A DNA stretch of 6,057 bases from Spartobacteria bacterium. GTDB taxonomy: Bacteria > Verrucomicrobiota > Verrucomicrobiia > Chthoniobacterales > Chthoniobacteraceae. Position 1 is the first letter of the stretch, and every line of letters starts with the position of its first letter. The stretch covers positions 1 to 6,057 of the forward strand of contig JANXZI010000144.1 of assembly GCA_025355595.1 (NCBI GenBank), given 5' to 3'. A program made the translations under genes and the position numbers. Below are positions 1-6,050 of this stretch, one piece after another. The notes under the pieces were generated by a model, which did no database searches, was not told where the DNA came from, and was given only the letters and a program-made list of their open reading frames with translations.

Positions 1-1895
1 TCACAGTCGAAGCCCGCCTGCTCGCCTCGCTCGCGCTGGAGCCGAAGGCCAGCGCAACGCGGGTGGCGAAGCTGCTGCCGCAACTCCAGCGTCCGCCGGG
101 GCAGGAGGAAGTGTTGCGGCTCGCTCAATTCCCCGACGAGCCCGGCGTCGGCGAAGCACTACGCGCGATCCTTTCCAATGCGACGACGCGCGGCGCGGCA
201 CTCGAATCGCTCCTCGCCGTGAAGACGCGGCTCGATGCGAAAAAGATCACACCATTCCTCACCGACGCCGCAACCGCGCTGCTCACGGGCAAGGATGCCG
301 GCGGCATCGAACTCGGCGTGCGTCTCGCCTCGGGCTTTGCACTGCGCGGGGCCGAGCCGGCGCTCGTCGCGCTCGCGCAGGGCGGGCCGCAATCCGCCAC
401 GGCGCTCCGCGCACTCGGGGAAATCGGCAGCACGCAGACCGAGCTTTTTGCGAAACTCGCCGAGTCCTCGCCGGATGCGCTGCTCCGCGACGAGGCGCTC
501 GCCGCGCTCGCCAGCTCGAAATCCGCGGATGCACCCGCGCGCGTCGTCGCGCTGTATGCGAAGCTCACACCTTCGCAGCGGCGCACGGCCCTGGAGCGGC
601 TCTCCGCAACGAAGCCCGGCGCCGCCGCCATCCTCGCCGCGCTGAATGACGGCAGGCTCGCCACCGCCGATCTCGACGCCTCCATCCTCGACCGACTGCA
701 AGCCGTGCTCGGCGCAAACGATCCCGCGCTCGCAAAACTCACGGACAAGCTCGGCGCACTTTTCCGCCCCGTGCTCGCGCTCGACGGCAGCGAGGCCGCG
801 TGGACGCAGACGGAGGTGACGCTCGAAGGTGCCTGCACCATCGAGGCATGGGTGCGGCTCGATCCCGAGAAGCGCAAAACCAGCAACGCCGACGGCATCG
901 TCGGAGCACCGGGCCAGCTCGATTTCAACTTCTTCGGCGAGACCCCGCGCATCTATGTATTCCCGCCGCTCGGCGACGTGGCCGTGGCGAAAAAGCCGGT
1001 CACGCCCGGCCTCTGGACCCACATCGCCGCCACGCGCGATGCGAAGGGCATTTGGAAAATCTACATGGACGGCGAACTCAACGCGACCGGCACCAAGCCC
1101 GCGCCGCACAAAATCGAGAACGTCCGCCTCGCGTGGACTTCGGCGAACGGCGGCACGCGCGGCGCGCTGAGCGAAGTGCGACTGTGGAATCGCGAGCGTA
1201 CGGCGGATGAGATTCGCGCCGCGAGCGATCGTTCCGTAGCTGCCGACGGAAGCAGGCAGGCACTTCCATCGGGCGGTGCCAGCAAGTCGGACCTGCCATC
1301 GAAAGTGAGCCCGCCTCCTTCCGTCGGCGGCTACGAAGGGCTCGTCTTCGCCTCCGTGTCTGACGGCTGGGGCAAATTGCAGGCTGGCGCGAAGGTCATC
1401 AAGACGAGCGACTACCCGCCGATCCTCACGGGCGACGAGGCCGCGGCGCTCGACGCAAAGTATTCAAAATTCCGCACGCTCGCCGAGAAACCCGGCGACC
1501 CCGAGAAAGGCAAAACGGTCGCCATGCTCTGCCAGGCCTGCCACCTCATGGGCACGACCGGCGGCAACATCGGGCCAAACCTCAGTGGCGTCGGCGCAAT
1601 GGGCACCGAGGCGATTTTGCGCAACATCATCCAGCCGAATGCCGCGATGGAAAACGGCTACCGCATCTACCGCATCGAGCTGAAAGGTGGCGACCTCGTG
1701 GACGCGCTTTTCGTGAGCGAGGACAACGCCGCAGTCGTCGTCCGCATGCCCGGCGCGGAAGACCGGCGCATCCCAAAAAGCGAAATCCGCTCCGCAAAAT
1801 ACCTGCGCCGCTCGCTCATGCCCGAGGGCCTGCTCGACGGCATGACACCCGAACAGGCGAGTGATCTCTTCGCGTATCTGCGCACGCTGAAGTGA
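1..1895 (+). CDS. PVC-type c-type cytochrome with helical-repeat and LamG-like domains (5' end outside window)
   Basis: The frame is open from the first complete codon at position 3 to TGA at 1893-1895, giving 630 visible residues. The GTG at 63 lies inside continuous coding sequence, so the true start is upstream. Numbering from position 3: residues 1-255 are Ala/Leu-rich helical segments resembling HEAT repeats. Residues about 260-407 look like a LamG/concanavalin-type beta-sandwich (TIEAWVRL, WTHIAATRD, IYMDGELNATG, SEVRLWNRERTADEI). A low-complexity linker follows, coded by a palindromic repeat. Residues about 490-630 are the PVC haem-binding domain: CQACH at 510-514 binds haem covalently, GPNLSGVG follows, and Met606 in SLMPEGL is a possible distal ligand (inference). 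Family knowledge: such proteins are exported and often carry sugar-dehydrogenase-like N-terminal domains; whether this one does cannot be seen. Probable role is periplasmic electron transfer linked to carbohydrate oxidation or binding, with unknown substrate. The domain call is firm, the role is not. Confidence 0.88.
   Translation, partial: TVEARLLASLALEPKASATRVAKLLPQLQRPPGQEEVLRLAQFPDEPGVGEALRAILSNATTRGAALESLLAVKTRLDAKKITPFLTDAATALLTGKDAGGIELGVRLASGFALRGAEPALVALAQGGPQSATALRALGEIGSTQTELFAKLAESSPDALLRDEALAALASSKSADAPARVVALYAKLTPSQRRTALERLSATKPGAAAILAALNDGRLATADLDASILDRLQAVLGANDPALAKLTDKLGALFRPVLALDGSEAAWTQTEVTLEGACTIEAWVRLDPEKRKTSNADGIVGAPGQLDFNFFGETPRIYVFPPLGDVAVAKKPVTPGLWTHIAATRDAKGIWKIYMDGELNATGTKPAPHKIENVRLAWTSANGGTRGALSEVRLWNRERTADEIRAASDRSVAADGSRQALPSGGASKSDLPSKVSPPPSVGGYEGLVFASVSDGWGKLQAGAKVIKTSDYPPILTGDEAAALDAKYSKFRTLAEKPGDPEKGKTVAMLCQACHLMGTTGGNIGPNLSGVGAMGTEAILRNIIQPNAAMENGYRIYRIELKGGDLVDALFVSEDNAAVVVRMPGAEDRRIPKSEIRSAKYLRRSLMPEGLLDGMTPEQASDLFAYLRTLK
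1235..1335. repeat. Palindromic repeat element embedded in frame in the cytochrome gene
   Basis: The arms at 1235-1260 and 1310-1335 are 26 bp each and are reverse complements with only 3 mismatches. The shared core reads CGTAGCnGCCGACGGAAG. Just inside, CACTT (1261-1265) can pair with AAGTG (1303-1307). The whole element reads through in frame and codes for the Ser/Pro/Gly-rich stretch between the LamG-like domain and the haem domain. The length, symmetry and placement in an unconserved linker suggest an inserted REP- or MITE-like element rather than chance. That similar elements are interspersed in verrucomicrobial genomes is my recollection and was not checked here. Confidence 0.7.
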
Positions 1896-1905
1896 ACGGG
1901 ACAGT

Positions 1906-1942
1906 GCAGTGCTGACAGCCGGCGCGTTTGCCGGAACACTGC
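1906..1942. other. Intergenic stem-loop between the cytochrome gene and avtA
   Basis: GCAGTG (1906-1911) pairs with CACTGC (1937-1942), and inside it CCGGC (1919-1923) pairs with GCCGG (1930-1934) around a 6-nt loop. The two stems are separated by an asymmetric internal loop (7 nt against 2 nt). It starts 10 bp after the cytochrome stop codon. No T-run follows, so it is not a canonical intrinsic terminator. It could slow or end transcription, or be chance in GC-rich DNA. Confidence 0.3.
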
Positions 1943-1975
1943 GAGCCTGCGGGCCGGAAAAGGACCGCGTGCCGA

Positions 1976-3265
1976 ATGAACACTCACGACTTCCCATTTT
2001 CCATCGCCGGGCAAAAGCTCACGGGCCGCAGCGGCATCCTCGAGCTGATGGACGATCTCGGGCGCGCGATGACGACCGAGCCGGACATGCGGATGCTCGG
2101 CGGCGGCAATCCCGCGGCGGTGCCGGAGATGCAAAAGATAGTCCGTGAGCGGATGCGCGAACTCGTCGCGGATGGTCCCGCGCTCGATCGGATGCTCGGC
2201 AACTACGATCCGCCGAAGGGTAATCCGCGCTTCCTCGCCGCGCTCGCATCGTTACTGAAACGCACGTTCGGCTGGGACATCGGGCCGCAGAATCTCGCCA
2301 TCACGAATGGCGGACAGAGCGCATTTTTCTATCTTTTCAATCTGCTCGCGGGCCGCTTCGAGGGCGGACGCCGCCGCAAGGTGCTGCTCCCGCTCGCGCC
2401 GGAATACATCGGCTACGCGGACCAGGGCATCGAGGACGGGCTGTTCGTCGCGTGCCGTCCGCACATCACGTGGCCGCAGGGCGAGGGCGCGCGCATTTTC
2501 AAATACACGATTGATTTCGCCGCTGTGGAGGACGCGCTGCGCGGCGAGGACATCGCGTGCATCGCCGTCTCGCGCCCGACGAATCCGACCGGCAACGTCC
2601 TCACCGACGACGAGGTCGCGCGCCTCTCCGCGCTCGCCGCGCAGCATGGCATCCCGCTCATCCTCGACAACGCCTACGGCTCGCCGTTTCCAAATGTGAT
2701 CTTCACCGGCGCGCAGCCGCACTGGGCGCCGCACGTCATCCTCACGCTCAGCCTGTCGAAGCTCGGGCTGCCCGGCACGCGCACGGCCATCGTCGTCGCG
2801 CCCGAAAAAGTCGCGTCCGCGATGGCCGCGATGACCGCCATCGTCGGCCTCGCGAACGGCAACGTGGGCCAGCAGCTCGCGCTGCCGTGGGTCGAGAACG
2901 GCGAGATTCTCGAGTTCGGCCCGCGCATCCTGCGTCCATTTTACGAGGAGAAAAGCCGCGCCGCCGCCGCGTGGACGCGCGAGTTCTTCGACGCCGCCCA
3001 AGTGGACTGGGCGCTGCACGCGAGTGAGGGCGCGTTCTTCCACTGGCTCTGGCTGCGCGGCCTCCGCATCCCCACGCGCGAACTCTACGAACGACTCAAG
3101 GCGCGCAAAGTCCTCGTCGTCCCCGGCGAATATTTCTTCTTCGGCCTGCGCGAAGACTGGCCGCACTCCCGCGAATGCCTGCGGCTGAATTTCTCGCAGC
3201 CCGCTCACGTCGTCCGCGAAGGATTGCAGATCATCGCGGAGGAAGCCGCGAAGGTGTCAGCTTGA
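1976..3265 (+). CDS. avtA: Valine-pyruvate aminotransferase AvtA
   Basis: A 429-residue PLP-dependent fold-type I aminotransferase that interconverts L-valine and pyruvate with 2-oxoisovalerate and L-alanine in cytoplasmic branched-chain amino acid and alanine metabolism. It resembles E. coli AvtA (about 417 aa) along its whole length. Shared stretches include the N-terminal SGI-LM-DL, MLGGGNPA-PEM, NGGQSAFFYLFNL, PLAPEYIGYAD and VSRPTNPTGNV. Expected active-site residues are present: Asn203 in NPTGN, Asp231 and Tyr234 in DNAYG, the PLP lysine Lys262 in LSLSKLGLPGTR, and the substrate-carboxylate arginine Arg403 in CLRLNF. The ATG at 1976 is chosen over an in-frame TTG at 1928 because the E. 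coli N-terminus aligns from here; the 16 extra residues look non-coding. A weak purine-rich site (AAAAGGA, 1958-1964) lies 11 nt upstream. The gene ends 15 bp before the convergently transcribed toxin gene. No damage is visible. Confidence 0.95.
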   Translation: MNTHDFPFSIAGQKLTGRSGILELMDDLGRAMTTEPDMRMLGGGNPAAVPEMQKIVRERMRELVADGPALDRMLGNYDPPKGNPRFLAALASLLKRTFGWDIGPQNLAITNGGQSAFFYLFNLLAGRFEGGRRRKVLLPLAPEYIGYADQGIEDGLFVACRPHITWPQGEGARIFKYTIDFAAVEDALRGEDIACIAVSRPTNPTGNVLTDDEVARLSALAAQHGIPLILDNAYGSPFPNVIFTGAQPHWAPHVILTLSLSKLGLPGTRTAIVVAPEKVASAMAAMTAIVGLANGNVGQQLALPWVENGEILEFGPRILRPFYEEKSRAAAAWTREFFDAAQVDWALHASEGAFFHWLWLRGLRIPTRELYERLKARKVLVVPGEYFFFGLREDWPHSRECLRLNFSQPAHVVREGLQIIAEEAAKVSA

Positions 3266-3280
3266 AGGCCGACCGCGCGC

Positions 3281-3556
3281 TCAGATATTCCGCAGCCAGG
3301 CTTTGATGTCGTCGTGTGTCATCACGTCATAGGCCGTGAGTACACCTTTTTCCGCGAAGAACACGACCCGCCAGTGCAGCCCCGCACGGCACCCGAACAA
3401 ATCCTTTCGCAGCCGCCGGATTCCAAGGCCCGCATGCACGTGGGGACTTCCGAAGCCATCGGCCAGCGCGCGGAGTGACTCTGAAACTTGTGCCCGTTCA
3501 GCGGCGCTCAGTTTGCCGACGCGCTTTAGCAGACGCGGATGGAGATCAATCCTCAC
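3281..3556 (-). CDS. RelE/ParE-superfamily toxin of a type II toxin-antitoxin system
   Basis: A 91-residue basic protein starting at GTG (3556-3554) and ending at TGA (3283-3281). The layout fits the RelE-like fold: an N-terminal beta strand (RIDLHPRLLKRV), two helices (residues about 17-34), then a basic beta sheet with GIRRLRKDLF (45-54), CRAGLHWRVVFF (56-67) and a C-terminal HDDIKAWLR (81-89). Arg47, Arg48, Arg57, Arg63 and His81 are the likely functional positions by family analogy. Gly55 in LFGCR sits where I would expect an acidic residue (LFECR) in related proteins. The start overlaps the antitoxin stop by four bases (GTGA, 3553-3556), implying translational coupling. RelE relatives usually cleave mRNA at the ribosome and ParE relatives poison gyrase. 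The sequence looks more RelE-like, but the target cannot be fixed by eye. Confidence 0.82.
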   Translation of the reverse strand: MRIDLHPRLLKRVGKLSAAERAQVSESLRALADGFGSPHVHAGLGIRRLRKDLFGCRAGLHWRVVFFAEKGVLTAYDVMTHDDIKAWLRNI

Positions 3557-3813
3557 AGCTTGCCGGTGAACGGCTTTGTCTTGCCCGCTGCCCGGGCCCT
3601 GCGCACCTCGGCCTTGACGGATTGGAAGGCCCGCTCGGCCTGCTTCTCGCTCACGCCATATTCGTGCAGGACATAATCCTCGGAGTGAACTCCCACCGGG
3701 CGCAGCGCGACCACCCGGCCATCCACCATGAATCCCACGTCCTCACCGTGCAATGCACGTTTGAGCCACGCCCCGAGGTTCTGACGGCCTTCAGTGACGG
3801 AGAGAGTTTTCAT
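3553..3813 (-). CDS. Phd/YefM-family antitoxin
   Basis: An 86-residue protein with the Phd/YefM N-terminal pattern: MKTLSVTEGRQNLGAWLKRA forms a beta strand and helix, then a strand hairpin covers VGFMVDGRVVALRPV (residues 26-40). This half normally dimerises and binds operator DNA. The C-terminal half (44-86) is charged and helical (VSEKQAERAF, EVRRARAAG) and ends in KPFTGKL, the part expected to wrap and neutralise the toxin. It is the first gene of the pair, as is usual for this class. No ribosome binding site precedes the ATG; a promoter -10 hexamer ends six bases upstream, so the message may be leaderless. A perfect inverted repeat next to the -35 element is the probable autoregulatory site. 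Assignment rests on sequence pattern plus pairing with the toxin gene. Confidence 0.82.
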   Translation of the reverse strand: MKTLSVTEGRQNLGAWLKRALHGEDVGFMVDGRVVALRPVGVHSEDYVLHEYGVSEKQAERAFQSVKAEVRRARAAGKTKPFTGKL

Positions 3814-3819
3814 AAGCGC

Positions 3820-3847
3820 AGTGTAAAGTTTTTGAAGTGAGCGTCAA
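3820..3847 (-). promoter_or_regulatory. Sigma-70-like promoter of the toxin-antitoxin operon
   Basis: Read on the minus strand, TTGACG (3847-3842) matches the -35 consensus in five of six positions. After a 16-bp A-rich spacer, TACACT (3825-3820) matches the -10 consensus in four of six. Six bases then separate it from the antitoxin ATG, placing the expected transcription start at or next to the A of the ATG. AT-rich DNA here contrasts with the surrounding GC-rich genes. Confidence 0.6.
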
Positions 3848-3875
3848 TTTCAGTTGTTGCCAGAACCTGAAATTG
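3845..3875. promoter_or_regulatory. Inverted repeat, probable operator of the toxin-antitoxin operon
   Basis: CAATTTCAG (3845-3853) and CTGAAATTG (3867-3875) are perfect 9-bp inverted arms separated by 13 bp, so the half-site centres are 22 bp apart, about two helical turns. The inner arm shares three bases with the -35 element. Phd/YefM antitoxins and their toxin complexes commonly repress their own promoters by binding such palindromes. No T-run follows on either side, so a terminator for the upstream pepP is less likely. Confidence 0.55.
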
Positions 3876-3949
3876 CCCTGGGGTTTACCTCACGAATAAA
3901 CGTCCCGCCTGGGCCCCGTGTATCGCAAGACGGGATTTGATCCGGAAAA

Positions 3950-5242
3950 CTACTTCGTCATCAGTTCTTCAATCTCGTCGGCCTCGATCGGAATGTCGGC
4001 CATCAGATTGATCGGCTCGCCGTCAGTCACAACGACGGTGTTTTCCAAGCGCACGGCGAGATTTTCCTCGGGGATGTAGATGCCGGGCTCGACGGTCATC
4101 ACCCAGCCGGACTGCATGGGCTTCGTGGTGTCGCCGACGTCATGCACGTCGAGGCCGATGGGGTGGCCGAGGCCGTGCATGAAATACTTCTTTACCGCGG
4201 GCGTGTCGCTGTCGGCGGGCTGCTTCTTCACGTCGCGCGGTTTCAGCAGGCCGAGTTCGAGCAATTCCTCGGTCATGTGCGCCTCGGCTTCCTTCTGCCA
4301 TGATTTCGGGAGCAGGCCGGGGCGCAGCGAGTTCGTGCTCGCGTGCAGGACGCGGAGGACGGCGTGGTAGATTTGCCGCTGGCGGCGGGAAAATTTTCCG
4401 CTCACGGGAATCGTGCGCGTCATGTCAGAGTTGTAGTTCGCGCAGGATGCGCCCACGTCGAGCAGCAGGAGCTGGCCGGCTTTCAGTTCGGCGGAATTTT
4501 CCTGGTAGTGCAGGCAGCAAGCATTTTTCCCGCCGGCGACGATGGGCTCATACGCGAAGCGCCCGCGTCCGCGGATGAACTCGTGCGCAAACTCCGCCTC
4601 CACGTCGGTCTCCGTCCGGCCGGGCTTCGTGAACTTCAGCACGCGGCGGAACCCCTTTTCCGTGAGCTGGCACGCCCGCGAGATGGCTTCGGTTTCGCGC
4701 GCACTTTTCACGAGCCGCAGCGAATGCAGCAGCGGCGCGAGGCGGCGCAGGTCGTGCACGGGGAAGCGCTCCCGCACGTCGCGGATGAAGCGATCATCGC
4801 GCGTCTCCACCTCGTCGGCGGCGCGCTTGTGCTCGTTCGTGTTCAGGAAAACGTGCTCCGCCTCGCACGCGAGCCGGCGGAACACGGACCAGAAATCCTG
4901 TGTCCACTTCACGGCCCGGATGCCCGTGAGCTTCTGCGCCTCGTCCTTCGTGAGCTTGTGGCCCTCCCAGAGTTCGTTCTGCGCGTTCGGCTCGCGGACG
5001 AAGAGCACCTCGCGCAGCTTTTCGTCGTCGGCATCGGGGAAAATGACGAGCAGCGTCTCCTCCTGCTCGACGCCGGTGAGGTAGAAGAGGTCGCTATTCG
5101 CGCGCATGAGCAGCGAGCCGTCGGCATTCGTCGGCAGGATGTCGTTCGCATTCAGCACCGCGACGGATTTCGGCGGCAGCAGCTTCGCGAGGCGCGAGCG
5201 GTTTTCGGTGAAGAGCTTCGGGTCGAGCGGTTCGTGGCGCAT
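3950..5242 (-). CDS. pepP: Xaa-Pro aminopeptidase (aminopeptidase P, M24B family)
   Basis: A 430-residue cytoplasmic metallopeptidase that removes an N-terminal residue preceding proline. Residues about 7-140 match the aminopeptidase P N-terminal domain (RANSDLFYLTGVEQEETLLV). From about 175 (LRLVKSARETEAI) to the end is the pita-bread catalytic domain. All five expected dimetal ligands are visible: Asp262 (LLDVGA), Asp273 (SDMTRT), His360 (HGLGHPIGLDVHD), Glu385 (VEPGIYIP) and Glu400 (VRLENTVVV). The accessory histidines 245, 356 and 367 are also present. Length is close to E. coli PepP (441 aa). The ATG at 5242 aligns with the family N-terminus. The frame stays open to 5404, but that extension runs through a palindromic repeat and has no family similarity. 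No clear Shine-Dalgarno site is seen. The stop is TAG at 3952-3950; the TA module lies 136 bp downstream on the same strand but has its own promoter. Confidence 0.94.
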   Translation of the reverse strand: MRHEPLDPKLFTENRSRLAKLLPPKSVAVLNANDILPTNADGSLLMRANSDLFYLTGVEQEETLLVIFPDADDEKLREVLFVREPNAQNELWEGHKLTKDEAQKLTGIRAVKWTQDFWSVFRRLACEAEHVFLNTNEHKRAADEVETRDDRFIRDVRERFPVHDLRRLAPLLHSLRLVKSARETEAISRACQLTEKGFRRVLKFTKPGRTETDVEAEFAHEFIRGRGRFAYEPIVAGGKNACCLHYQENSAELKAGQLLLLDVGASCANYNSDMTRTIPVSGKFSRRQRQIYHAVLRVLHASTNSLRPGLLPKSWQKEAEAHMTEELLELGLLKPRDVKKQPADSDTPAVKKYFMHGLGHPIGLDVHDVGDTTKPMQSGWVMTVEPGIYIPEENLAVRLENTVVVTDGEPINLMADIPIEADEIEELMTK

Positions 5243-5294
5243 GGGGTTTTGTCGGGTGAAAATTCCGGGGAGGGCGCGCAGTCTTCGCATCCCG

Positions 5295-5433
5295 GTTTGG
5301 GAGTTAAAAGTTAAACGTTCGATGTTAGAAGTTGAGCCCGCCGCAGGCGCGGGGCGAATCGGGACGTGCGTCGTGACATGGCGGAGCCGCTGCGCGGGGC
5401 TCAACTTCTAACATCGAACATTTAACTCCAAAC
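5295..5433. repeat. Long imperfect inverted repeat in the pepP-Uma2 intergenic region
   Basis: The core arms, 5309-5339 and 5397-5427, are 31 bp and reverse-complementary with one mismatch (G/A). The similarity continues outward to GTTTGGG (5295-5301) and CCAAAC (5428-5433) with a small indel caused by a duplicated AGTTAAA in the left arm. Both arms are AT-rich, with motifs such as GATGTTAGAAGTTGAG. They flank a GC-rich centre (5340-5396) that is itself partly self-complementary near its edges (GCCGCAGG against GCCGCTGC). ACATCGAA recurs at 5411-5418 and 5432-5439. The element occupies most of the divergent intergenic region, and no transposase or open frame explains it. It is probably a REP-, BIME- or MITE-like element. 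Confidence 0.72.
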
Positions 5434-5464
5434 ATCGAAGGGGCGCGGTGTGAATGGGGGCGGC

Positions 5465-5492
5465 TTGCCTTCGCAATCGCCAGTGGTAGTCT
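5465..5492 (+). promoter_or_regulatory. Possible promoter of the Uma2-family gene
   Basis: TTGCCT (5465-5470) matches the -35 consensus in four of six positions. After a 16-bp spacer, TAGTCT (5487-5492) matches the -10 in three of six. The ATG follows exactly six bases later, with no ribosome binding site between. The match to consensus is weak on its own. Support comes from the geometry being identical to that of the antitoxin promoter in this window. Confidence 0.4.
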
Positions 5493-5498
5493 GCACTC

Positions 5499-6050
5499 AT
5501 GACCGCCCTGCTCGAAGTGCCCGCCATCCGCCAGCGTGCAAAACGATTTTCCGTCGCGGACTACCAGCGCCTCACCGAGGGGCAGCGGACCGAATTGCTG
5601 CGCGGCACTATCATTGAAAAAATGTCCAAGCCACCCACGCATCAGTTTTTTCTAAAACGCCTGCGCAGAATCCTTGAGGCGCAGATTTCACCGGAGTTCC
5701 TTGTATGCACGGACGAGCCCATTACGACGGCGGACAGCGAGCCAGAGCCGGATGTGATCGTCATGCGCGGCCCGGAGGAGAAATACCGCCACGCCCACGC
5801 GACGACTGCGGAACTCGTCGTCGAAGTTGCGGTGTCTTCCATCGAAATTGACCGCGTGAAGGCCCAGATTTACGCCGAGGCCGGTGTGAAAGAATACTGG
5901 ATCGTTTGCCCGGAGGAAAAATGCGCCGAAGTGTATCGCAAGCCCGAAGCAACGGGCTATGCGGAGCGCACGATGGTCGCGCCGCCGGCGGTGCTGGAGT
6001 GTGTCGCACTTTCCGGAGTGCGCGTGGATCTCGCGGCGCTCTTTGCCTGA
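5499..6050 (+). CDS. Uma2-family (DUF820) PD-(D/E)XK nuclease-like protein
   Basis: A complete 183-residue protein starting at ATG 5499 and ending at TGA 6048-6050. Residues 16-40 (RFSVADYQRLTEGQRTELL, then G36 and E40) form the usual Uma2 entry segment. His48 follows in the first helix. The nuclease-like core contains SEPEPDV (Asp85), ELVVEV (Glu109), D118 with K121, and the family hallmark YAEAGVKEYWIV (125-136). These acidic residues and the lysine match the PD-(D/E)XK arrangement, so a metal-dependent nuclease fold is likely. Biological substrates of the family are poorly defined, and copies are often numerous in cyanobacterial and PVC-type genomes. In the EVAVSS stretch a valine (112) replaces the polar residue I would expect (compare EVADSS or EVLSPS). 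It is transcribed divergently from pepP, with no visible partner gene before the window ends. Confidence 0.87.
   Translation: MTALLEVPAIRQRAKRFSVADYQRLTEGQRTELLRGTIIEKMSKPPTHQFFLKRLRRILEAQISPEFLVCTDEPITTADSEPEPDVIVMRGPEEKYRHAHATTAELVVEVAVSSIEIDRVKAQIYAEAGVKEYWIVCPEEKCAEVYRKPEATGYAERTMVAPPAVLECVALSGVRVDLAALFA

Noticed and set aside
159..1109. 316-codon open frame on the minus strand opposite the cytochrome gene
   Set aside because: Arg/Glu/Gly-rich shadow frame with no recognisable motif, over a plus-strand frame that has clear domains.
1928..1975. TTG start giving avtA 16 extra residues
   Set aside because: The added residues resemble no AvtA N-terminus and overlap the intergenic stem-loop. 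The ATG at 1976 aligns well.
2252..3208. 318-codon open frame on the minus strand opposite avtA
   Set aside because: Antisense to a full-length avtA with intact active-site motifs. The composition is typical of a GC-driven shadow frame and there is no separate promoter or recognisable domain.
3266..3280. Bidirectional terminator between avtA and the toxin gene
   Set aside because: The gap is only 15 bp and contains no usable hairpin or T-run.
3876..3949. Possible terminator downstream of pepP
   Set aside because: Only weak short dyads are present (GTTTA/TAAAC, and TCCCG/CGGGA with a long loop), with no convincing stem followed by a T-run on the minus strand.
3909..3961. Protein-like plus-strand stretch (LGPVYRKTGFDPENYF) just after pepP, possible gene remnant
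   Set aside because: A stop lies immediately upstream (TAA 3897-3899), the frame runs only to a TAG at 4077 antisense to pepP, and I recognise no family. Too short to support.
4343..5314. 323-codon open frame on the plus strand opposite pepP
   Set aside because: It lies entirely antisense to a well-recognised pepP. Its translation is Arg/Glu/Val-rich with no family resemblance, as expected for a shadow frame in GC-rich DNA.
5243..5404. Upstream extension of pepP by 54 codons
   Set aside because: The added segment is coded largely by the inverted repeat and has no similarity to aminopeptidase P. The ATG at 5242 matches the family N-terminus.
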